A stretch of DNA of 53,065 nt from Accumulibacter sp. (GTDB taxonomy: Bacteria; Pseudomonadota; Gammaproteobacteria; Burkholderiales; Rhodocyclaceae): assembly GCF_016789985.1 (NCBI RefSeq), contig NZ_JAEUOL010000159.1, positions 1-53,065 on the forward strand. Direction: 5' to 3'. Below, one piece after another: positions 46,583 through 53,065 of this stretch. Each line of letters opens with the position of its first letter. The first letter of the stretch is position 1. A model generated the notes under the pieces. That model was not told the origin of the DNA and made no database searches. It worked only from the letters and a program-made list of their open reading frames with translations. The position numbers and the translations under genes were made by a program.

Positions 46583-48094
46583 ATGCATACCGACTACCTC
46601 GCACGCATCCTCAACGCCCAGGTCTATGACGTGGCGATCGAAACGCCGCTCGATCCGGCGCCCGGCCTGTCGGCCCGACTGGGAAATCGTGTGCTGTTGA
46701 AGCGCGAGGACCTGCAGCCGGTGTTCTCCTTCAAGCTGCGCGGCGCGTACAACAAGATCGTCCATCTCTCGGCCGAGAAGCTCAAGCGCGGCGTGATCTG
46801 CGCCTCGGCCGGCAACCACGCGCAAGGTGTCGCCCTGGCAGCGGCCAAGGTCGGTTGCCGGGCAGTGATCGTCATGCCGACCACCACCCCGCAGATCAAG
46901 ATTCAGGCCGTCCAGCAGCGCGGTGGCGAAGTGGTGCTCGCCGGCGAATCCTACGATGACGCCTACGCGCACGCGCTCGAACTCGAGAAAAGCGAGAAGC
47001 TGAGCTTCGTGCACCCGTTCGACGATCCCGAGGTGATCGCCGGGCAGGGGACGATCGGCATGGAGATCCTGCGCCAGCATGCAAAGCCGATTCATGCCGT
47101 CTTCTGCTGCGTCGGCGGCGGCGGCCTGATCTCCGGTGTCGCCGCCTATATCAAGCAGGTGCGGCCGGAAACCAGGATCATCGGTGTCGAAGCGGTTGAT
47201 GCCGACGCCATGGCGCGTTCGCTGCAGGCCGGCAAGCGCGTCAGGCTGGAGCACGTCGGCCTGTTCGCCGACGGCGCAGCGGTCAAGTACGTCGGCGAGG
47301 AAACCTTCCGCCTCTGTCAGACCCTCGTCGATGAAATGGTGCTGGTCGATACCGACGCCATCTGCGCCGCGATCAAGGATGTCTTCGAGGACACGCGGGC
47401 CGTGCTCGAACCCGCCGGAGCGCTGGCGGTGGCCGGAGCCAAGGAGTACGCCAAGCGGCACAAACTGAAGGACAAGACGTTGATTGCGACAGCCTCCGGC
47501 GCCAACATCAACTTCGATCGCCTGCGTTTCGTCGCCGAGCGCGCGGAGATCGGTGAACAGCGTGAGGCGGTTTTTGCCGTCACCCTGCCCGAACGGCCCG
47601 GCGCCTACAAGCAGTTCGTCACGCTGATCGGCGCCCGCAACATCACCGAATTCAACTACCGCTACAACGACCAGCGTGATGCGCACATTTTCGTCGGCAT
47701 CCAGGTCGCCTCGCGCGCCGAATCGGTGCGCCTGATCGAGCACCTGCGCAAGCACGGCTACCCGACCCTCGACCTGACCGACGACGAGATGGCCAAGGGC
47801 CATGTGCGCCACCTGGTCGGTGGCCACTCGCCACGCATCAACAACGAAATCCTCTACCGCTTCGAGTTTCCGGAACGACCAGGCGCGCTGATGAATTTCC
47901 TCAACCGCATGAGTGCCGGCTGGAACATCAGTCTCTTCCACTACCGCAACCACGGCGCCGACTACGGCCGCGTACTGGTCGGCATGCAGGTGCCGCCGAG
48001 CGAAATGGGCGACTTCGCGAATTTCCTCAATCAACTCGGCTATGCGCACTGGAACGAAAGCGAGAATCCGGCCTACAAACTGTTCCTGGGCTGA
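46583..48094 (+). CDS. ilvA: Threonine ammonia-lyase, biosynthetic
   Basis: 503 residues. PLP enzyme that deaminates threonine to 2-oxobutyrate, first step to isoleucine. PLP lysine K51 in FSFKLRGAYNK, SAGNHAQGVA and the CVGGGGLISG phosphate loop are present. The C-terminal third has two ACT-like regulatory domains (about 325-410 and 420-503, for example FAVTLPERPGAYKQF and RFEFPERPGALMNF), typical of the isoleucine-inhibited enzyme. Followed by cysK after 87 bp. Confidence 0.95.
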   Translation: MHTDYLARILNAQVYDVAIETPLDPAPGLSARLGNRVLLKREDLQPVFSFKLRGAYNKIVHLSAEKLKRGVICASAGNHAQGVALAAAKVGCRAVIVMPTTTPQIKIQAVQQRGGEVVLAGESYDDAYAHALELEKSEKLSFVHPFDDPEVIAGQGTIGMEILRQHAKPIHAVFCCVGGGGLISGVAAYIKQVRPETRIIGVEAVDADAMARSLQAGKRVRLEHVGLFADGAAVKYVGEETFRLCQTLVDEMVLVDTDAICAAIKDVFEDTRAVLEPAGALAVAGAKEYAKRHKLKDKTLIATASGANINFDRLRFVAERAEIGEQREAVFAVTLPERPGAYKQFVTLIGARNITEFNYRYNDQRDAHIFVGIQVASRAESVRLIEHLRKHGYPTLDLTDDEMAKGHVRHLVGGHSPRINNEILYRFEFPERPGALMNFLNRMSAGWNISLFHYRNHGADYGRVLVGMQVPPSEMGDFANFLNQLGYAHWNESENPAYKLFLG

Positions 48095-48181
48095 ACCGCG
48101 CTCCACCGCAGACAGCTCGCCAGAAACGTAGGGCACCGCCTTGCCACCTTTTTCGAACCCCATTGTCCAGAGATCATTCCC

Positions 48182-49114
48182 ATGAACATCGCCAGCAACA
48201 TCACCGAACTGATCGGCAACACCCCGCTCGTCAGGCTCAACCGCCTGACCGCCGGCCTTGACGGCAGCGTCTGCGTCAAACTCGAGTTCTACAATCCGGC
48301 ACACAGCGTCAAGGATCGCATCGCCGCGGCGATGATCGACGCGGCGCAGGCGACTGGCCGGATCGGCCCGCAAACGGTGGTGCTCGAACCGACCTCCGGC
48401 AACACCGGCATCGGCCTCGCCATGGTGTGCGCCGCGCGCGGCATCAGTTGCTGTTTCGTCATGCCGGAAACGATGAGCCGCGAACGTCGCCTTTTGCTCA
48501 AGGCCTACGGTGCCGAGCTGGTGCTGACCCCTGGCCCGGATGGCATGGGCGGCGCGATTCGTCGCGCCGAAGAAATGGCCGCTGCCGATGCGCGCTATTT
48601 CATTCCGCAGCAGTTCGAGAACCCGGCCAATCCGGCCATCCATCGCGCGACGACCGCCGAGGAAGTGTGGCGCGACACCGACGGCCAGGTCGACATCTTC
48701 GTTTCCGGGGTCGGCACCGGCGGCACCATCACCGGCGTCGGTGAAGTGCTCAAGGCGAGAAAGCCCGGTCTGCAGATCATAGCCGTCGAACCGGACGCCT
48801 CACCGGTGCTGTCCGGCGGGCCCAAGGGGCCGCACCCGATCCAGGGCATCGGTGCCGGTTTCGTACCCAAGGTACTCAACACCGCAATCTACGACGAAGT
48901 GCAGCGCGTCAGGGCGGATGACGCCTTTGCCGTGGCGCGCCGCCTGGCGACCGAGGAAGGGCTGCTGGTCGGCATCTCGTCGGGAGCCGCCGTCTGGGCA
49001 GCGCTCGAAGTGGCGCGTCGCCCGCAGAATGCCGGCAAGCTGACGGTGGTGATCGTCCCCTCCTTCGGCGAGCGCTACCTGTCCACCCAGCTTTACGCGC
49101 ACCTCGAAGTCTGA
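48182..49114 (+). CDS. cysK: Cysteine synthase (O-acetylserine sulfhydrylase)
   Basis: 310 residues. PLP enzyme that makes cysteine from O-acetylserine and sulfide. PLP lysine K44 in HSVKDRI, substrate loop [10 protein letters not shown], phosphate-binding [10 protein letters not shown] and the C-terminal [10 protein letters not shown] are all present. The [12 protein letters not shown] and [12 protein letters not shown] segments fit CysK rather than CysM. Followed after 18 bp by a C-S lyase-type aminotransferase. Confidence 0.92.
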   Translation: MNIASNITELIGNTPLVRLNRLTAGLDGSVCVKLEFYNPAHSVKDRIAAAMIDAAQATGRIGPQTVVLEPTSGNTGIGLAMVCAARGISCCFVMPETMSRERRLLLKAYGAELVLTPGPDGMGGAIRRAEEMAAADARYFIPQQFENPANPAIHRATTAEEVWRDTDGQVDIFVSGVGTGGTITGVGEVLKARKPGLQIIAVEPDASPVLSGGPKGPHPIQGIGAGFVPKVLNTAIYDEVQRVRADDAFAVARRLATEEGLLVGISSGAAVWAALEVARRPQNAGKLTVVIVPSFGERYLSTQLYAHLEV

Positions 49115-49132
49115 GCGGCCAACCCGAGCGGC

Positions 49133-50293
49133 GTGGTGCAAGGATTCGACTTCGATCGCGTCATCGACCGGCGCGGCGGCGATTCGCTGAAGTGGAACCG
49201 GTACGCCGGGCGCGACATACTGCCCCTGTGGGTGGCAGACATGGATTTCGCGTCACCTCCGGCGATCATCGCCGCCCTCGAACGGCGCGTCGCACACGGC
49301 TGTTTTGGCTACGCCGAACCGTCGCCGGCACTGCACGAGGCGGTCCTCGGGCACCTGTGGCGCGAGTACGGCTGGCAGGTCGAAGCCGAGTGGCTGGTGT
49401 GGCTGCCGGGCCTGGTCAGCGCACTGAATGTCGCATGCCGGGCGGTCGACGGCGACGTGCTGACCGCGACGCCGGTCTATCCGCCCTTCCTGTCGGCGCC
49501 ACGCCTCTCCGCACGGCAACTGTCGACCGCCCCGCTGTGTCAGGTCGATGGCCGCTGGGTCTGGGACTTCCCGGCACTGCACGGCGCGCGGCGTCCGAAC
49601 AGCCGCCTCTTCCTGCTCTGCCACCCGCACAACCCGGTCGGACGTGCCTGGCGGCGCGACGAACTCGAACAGTTGGGCGCTTTCTGCTGCCGCCATGATC
49701 TGATCGTCTGCTCGGACGAGATCCACTGCGGACTGCTGCTCGACGAGGACCGCCAGCATCTGCCGCTGGCCATGCTCGACACCGAGCTCGCGCGGCGCAC
49801 CATCACCCTGCTGGCGCCTTCGAAAACCTGGAACATTCCCGGCCTGGGCTGTGCTTTCGCGGTGATTTCCGACACCGCGTTGCGCCGCCACTTCAGCGGC
49901 GCCATGCGCGGCATCGTGCCCCATGCGAACATCCTCGGCCTGGCCGCGACCGAAGCGGCCTATCGCGATTGTGACGACTGGCGACGCGACCTGCTGCACA
50001 TCCTGCGGCGCAATCGCGCCCGCGTCGAAGCGGCGGTGGCCGCCATGCCGGGGCTCGCGATGAGCCATGTCGAGGCCACCTACCTGGCGTGGATCGACGC
50101 GCGCAGCCTCGGGGTCGGCGATCCGGCTGCCTTTTTCGAGGCGGCCGGCGTCGGCCTGTCCAGTGGCGCCGACTTCGGCCTGTCCGGTTGGGTGCGGCTC
50201 AACTTCGGCTGCCCGCTGGCCACCCTCGAGGCCGCATTGCAACGCATGTCGCAAGCCTGCGGACAGGCCGCCCGGGGCACTCCATCCGCCTGA
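49133..50293 (+). CDS. PLP-dependent C-S lyase/aminotransferase, PatB/MalY family
   Basis: 386 residues from the GTG at 49133 (another GTG follows at 49136). Fold type I aminotransferase with the MalY/PatB signatures WVADMDF, HNPVGR, SDEIHCGLLL and PLP lysine K231 in APSKTWNIPGLG. Such proteins cleave cystathionine or cysteine conjugates to thiol, pyruvate and ammonia. The position next to cysK suggests sulfur amino-acid interconversion; the family also includes regulators and aminotransferases. Confidence 0.88.
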   Translation: MVQGFDFDRVIDRRGGDSLKWNRYAGRDILPLWVADMDFASPPAIIAALERRVAHGCFGYAEPSPALHEAVLGHLWREYGWQVEAEWLVWLPGLVSALNVACRAVDGDVLTATPVYPPFLSAPRLSARQLSTAPLCQVDGRWVWDFPALHGARRPNSRLFLLCHPHNPVGRAWRRDELEQLGAFCCRHDLIVCSDEIHCGLLLDEDRQHLPLAMLDTELARRTITLLAPSKTWNIPGLGCAFAVISDTALRRHFSGAMRGIVPHANILGLAATEAAYRDCDDWRRDLLHILRRNRARVEAAVAAMPGLAMSHVEATYLAWIDARSLGVGDPAAFFEAAGVGLSSGADFGLSGWVRLNFGCPLATLEAALQRMSQACGQAARGTPSA

Positions 50294-50424
50294 TCGTAGC
50301 CGGCCGACCGTCCTGTCCACCTCGCCCTCGATGCGCTGCAGCGCTTGCTTGGCAGAACGCCGCAGAGTGACCCCTGCGCCACCCGGGTTTGCCGCGACGC
50401 GCCTGACGACGCCCCGCCTGGCGA

Positions 50425-53065
50425 TCATGGCTCCCCGAACACCGCCTGCCAGAGGGAGAGCACCGCTGCGCAACGGCGGCTGACCAGGACACGTTCGACG
50501 CGTGCCCGGCGCCCGGCGTTGAGGCGCAGGACGTGTTGCATGCGGCGGAACTCGCGGTAGGCGCTCTGCACCGGCTCGGCCAGTGCGGCCGGAATCAGAC
50601 CGAGTTCGGCAGCGATGCCGAGCAGCGCGATATTGCCGAGGTTGCCGCACAGGCGATCATGTTGCTGCGCGTAGCCAAGGATCAGGTACTGCACGATGAA
50701 CTCGACGTCGATCAGGCCACCGCGGTCATGCTTGATATCGAAGGACTCGTCACTGCCCGAAGCGTGCTGCTCGAGCATGCGCTGGCGCATCGCCAGGACT
50801 TCTTCGCGCAGCGTCGCGAGGTGACGCGGCTGACGCAGAATCTCTATGCGAATGGCCTCGAACTGGCGGCCGACGGCGGCATCGCCGGCGCAGAAGCGGG
50901 CACGCGTCAAGGCCTGATGTTCCCACACCCAGGCATGTTGCAACTGGTAGTCGCGAAAGGCGTCGACCGGACTGACCAGCACCCCCGAATCGCCGTTCGG
51001 GCGCAGGCGCAGGTCGACCTCGAAGAGCGTGCCGGCCGAAGTCTGGCTCGACATCCAGGTGCTCATCCGTTGGCCGAGGCGGGCATAGAGTTCGCCGGCG
51101 TCTGGTTCCGGATCGTCATGCAGGTAGACCAGGTCGAGATCCGAGGCGAAACCAAGCTCCTTGCCGCCGAGCTTGCCGTAGGCGACGACCGCAAAGCGCG
51201 GCGGACGTTCGGGATGTGCATGCCGGTGCCTGAGTTTCTGCCAGCAGAGATCGAGAGTGGTCTGCACCATGAGGTCGGCGAGTTCGCTGAGGCGGTCGGC
51301 CAGGTGCTCGACGGTATGCATGCCGGCGATGTCCTGCGCCAGAAAGTGGAAGACCTGCGCGTGGTGGGTTTCGCGCAGGATGTCCATTTCGCGTTCGGTG
51401 TCGCCGACATGTTGCGCCAGACGCGCCTGCAGATCCTGCCCGAACTGCAGCCAATCGGTGGTGACGTCGAAGATGCGTGAGTCGAGCAGTTCATCGAGCA
51501 GGATCGGGTGACGCGTCAGGTAATCGGCTGCCCAGGAAGAACTGCCGATCAGTTCGGCCAGCTTCCTGAGTGCCTGCGGATACTGTTGGAGCAGCGCCAG
51601 ATAGGCACCGCGGCCACTGATCTTGTCGAGAAAGTCGAGGCCGCGCTGCCAGGTGGCGTCGGGCGTCGTGGTGGCTGCCGCAGCGTCGATCAGGCGCGGT
51701 CCGAGGGCATCCAGGCGCTCGCGGTTACTCGCCGGCAGTTGCAGGTAGCGGCCGCTACGCCGGAAGCTGTGCAGTCGTTCAAGCAGTGCCTGCGGCTGGC
51801 GAAAACCGAGCGCGGACAGACGTTCCAGGCCTTCATCGCCGGCCACCGTGCCATCCCAGATGCCGGCCAGCGGATGTCGCCCTTCCTCGGGTTCGGAAAA
51901 AATCTGCTCGAAATGACGGCCAACGATGGCCCGATGCATGTCAAGCACGTTCAGGAAGGCAGGCCAGTCGGCGAAGCCCAGCGAAGCGGCGATCTGGCGA
52001 CGCTCGTCGTCGCCACTCGGCAGCCGGTGCGTCTGGGCATCGCCAACGTATTGCAGGCGATGTTCGAGACGACGCAGAAAGTCATAGGCGGCGGCCAGTT
52101 CACGCTCGGCCTCGACCGGCAGGAGGCGTCGTTCGGCGAGCAGCGCGAGCACGCTCAGGGTCGGACGGATCTGCAGCGCCGGCTCGCGGCCACCGCGAAT
52201 CAGTTGAAAGACCTGGGCGATGAACTCGATTTCACGGATTCCGCCGGGCCCCAGTTTGATGTGCTCGGCCATCTCCTTGCGCGCCACCTCGCGTCGTATC
52301 TGTGCGTGCAGGTCGCGCATGGCGTTGATGGCGCCAAAATCCAGGTACTTGCGGAACACGAAGGGACGGCAGATGCGCTGCAGCGCCTCGACCCATTGCG
52401 GCTGCAGATTGACACCCTGGTTCATCACCCTGGCCTTGATCCAGGCGTAACGCTCCCATTCACGGCCCTGGGTAATGAAATAGTTTTCCAGCGAACCAAG
52501 CGAGCCGACCAGCGGGCCGGAATCGCCGTTCGGGCGCAGGCGCATGTCCACCCGGAAGACCTGGCCGTCTTCGGTGTGATCGCCCAAAGCACCGATCAGG
52601 CGCTTGCCGAGACGGAGGAAGAAGTCGTAATTGTCGATCCGGCGGCCGTTACCCGCCGTCCTGCCCTCTTCGGGGTAAACGAAGATGTAGTCAACGTCCG
52701 ATGACACATTGAGTTCGCGCCCGCCGAGCTTGCCCATGCCGACAATCAGCAGGCGCTGCGGCTGTCCCTGACTGTCGAGAGGCTCGCCGAACTGCTCGAC
52801 GAGTTGTCGATGCAGAAAGTCGAGCGCGAAGTTGGTGCTCACATCGGCCAGTTGGGTCATGCTTTCGACCACTTCGCTCAAGGCTGCCACACCGCCGATG
52901 TCGCGCACGATCAGGGTCGCCATGACGCGCTGACGGAGCCGGCGCAAGGCCCGCCTGAGGGCCTTCTCCGAAGTCGGTGCGGCGCTGGCGAGAAACTCGC
53001 TCATCTGCCCGACGGTCAGGGGCTGCGCCGCATGCTCGCCGAGCCAGGCGGCGACCTCGGGACGA
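50425..53065 (-). CDS. glnE: Bifunctional glutamine synthetase adenylyltransferase/deadenylase, 5' end cut by window edge
   Basis: About 879 residues are visible, from the right edge to the stop at 50425; the frame stays open to base 53065, so the true start lies outside and the ATG at 53004 is internal. Two nucleotidyltransferase domains occur: GMGKLGGRELNVSSDVDYIF in the N-terminal deadenylase half and YGKLGGKELGFASDLDLVYL in the C-terminal adenylylating half, each followed by LRPNGDSG. It controls glutamine synthetase activity under PII and glutamine. Confidence 0.96.
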   Translation of the reverse strand, partial: RPEVAAWLGEHAAQPLTVGQMSEFLASAAPTSEKALRRALRRLRQRVMATLIVRDIGGVAALSEVVESMTQLADVSTNFALDFLHRQLVEQFGEPLDSQGQPQRLLIVGMGKLGGRELNVSSDVDYIFVYPEEGRTAGNGRRIDNYDFFLRLGKRLIGALGDHTEDGQVFRVDMRLRPNGDSGPLVGSLGSLENYFITQGREWERYAWIKARVMNQGVNLQPQWVEALQRICRPFVFRKYLDFGAINAMRDLHAQIRREVARKEMAEHIKLGPGGIREIEFIAQVFQLIRGGREPALQIRPTLSVLALLAERRLLPVEAERELAAAYDFLRRLEHRLQYVGDAQTHRLPSGDDERRQIAASLGFADWPAFLNVLDMHRAIVGRHFEQIFSEPEEGRHPLAGIWDGTVAGDEGLERLSALGFRQPQALLERLHSFRRSGRYLQLPASNRERLDALGPRLIDAAAATTTPDATWQRGLDFLDKISGRGAYLALLQQYPQALRKLAELIGSSSWAADYLTRHPILLDELLDSRIFDVTTDWLQFGQDLQARLAQHVGDTEREMDILRETHHAQVFHFLAQDIAGMHTVEHLADRLSELADLMVQTTLDLCWQKLRHRHAHPERPPRFAVVAYGKLGGKELGFASDLDLVYLHDDPEPDAGELYARLGQRMSTWMSSQTSAGTLFEVDLRLRPNGDSGVLVSPVDAFRDYQLQHAWVWEHQALTRARFCAGDAAVGRQFEAIRIEILRQPRHLATLREEVLAMRQRMLEQHASGSDESFDIKHDRGGLIDVEFIVQYLILGYAQQHDRLCGNLGNIALLGIAAELGLIPAALAEPVQSAYREFRRMQHVLRLNAGRRARVERVLVSRRCAAVLSLWQAVFGEP

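Noticed and set aside
50333..50344. 12-bp palindrome GCGCTGCAGCGC between patB-like gene and glnE
   Set aside because: No loop space or T-run for a terminator, and it is of a kind expected by chance in GC-rich DNA.

Overview
The window is about 53 kb of GC-rich, densely coding DNA with short intergenic gaps and many 1-4 base stop/start overlaps. The gene set points to a betaproteobacterium, most likely of the order Rhodocyclales. The evidence is the order argS - SPOR protein - dsbA - SDR, the yraN - diaA/gmhA - dolP block divergent from rsmI, a fused MaoC/phosphotransacetylase, a roughly 1,290-residue DUF3683/FAD/Fe-S oxidoreductase, and both UbiB and the oxygen-independent UbiU/UbiV/UbiT ubiquinone proteins. 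This is inferred from family content; no rRNA or other marker is present. The genes suggest a facultative lifestyle (B12-dependent class II ribonucleotide reductase, an FNR-type site before ubiUVT, a molybdopterin enzyme).

Layout, left to right. 1-8.1 kb: the 5' part of nrdJ (cut by the left edge) behind two NrdR-type boxes, the MaoC-Pta fusion, a ChaN-like periplasmic protein with a PDZ end, and an orphan molybdopterin oxidoreductase. 8.0-11.0 kb: rsmI divergent from yraN - small secreted HIRAN protein - SIS protein - dolP-like lipoprotein. 11.0-20.8 kb: folB and plsY, then a complete type I restriction-modification locus (hsdM, hsdS, an excisionase-like antitoxin, a PIN toxin with an internal in-frame deletion, hsdR), then tsaD. 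plsY and tsaD are close neighbours in many proteobacteria, so the 7.6 kb RM locus looks like an insertion.

20.9-26.2 kb: two genes for probable secreted proteins, a right-handed beta-helix protein and a subtilisin with a P domain and a large RTX/beta-roll region made of 486-bp tandem repeats. 26.2-31.6 kb: on the minus strand a B12-binding-type protein, then ubiU-ubiV-ubiT (anaerobic ubiquinone hydroxylation), an EamA permease and a zinc-type alcohol dehydrogenase. A near-perfect FNR/Anr box sits at about -40 from a good -10 in front of ubiU. 31.7-35.3 kb: an SDR facing a tightly coupled three-gene cassette (low-molecular-weight tyrosine phosphatase, NodB-like deacetylase, ATP-grasp ligase), the least explained gene group here.

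35.5-53 kb: argS - SPOR - dsbA - SDR, then ubiB with a long-form KAS III gene, the giant FAD/Fe-S oxidoreductase, ilvA - cysK - patB-like amino acid genes, and glnE (cut by the right edge). I see no tRNA, rRNA, CRISPR array, insertion sequence or prophage. The points most worth a second look are the FNR-type ubiUVT promoter, the deleted PIN toxin with its 9-bp operator-like repeats, the terminator-like hairpin inside the HIRAN gene, the MaoC domain that lacks its catalytic histidine, and the phosphatase/deacetylase/ATP-grasp cassette.
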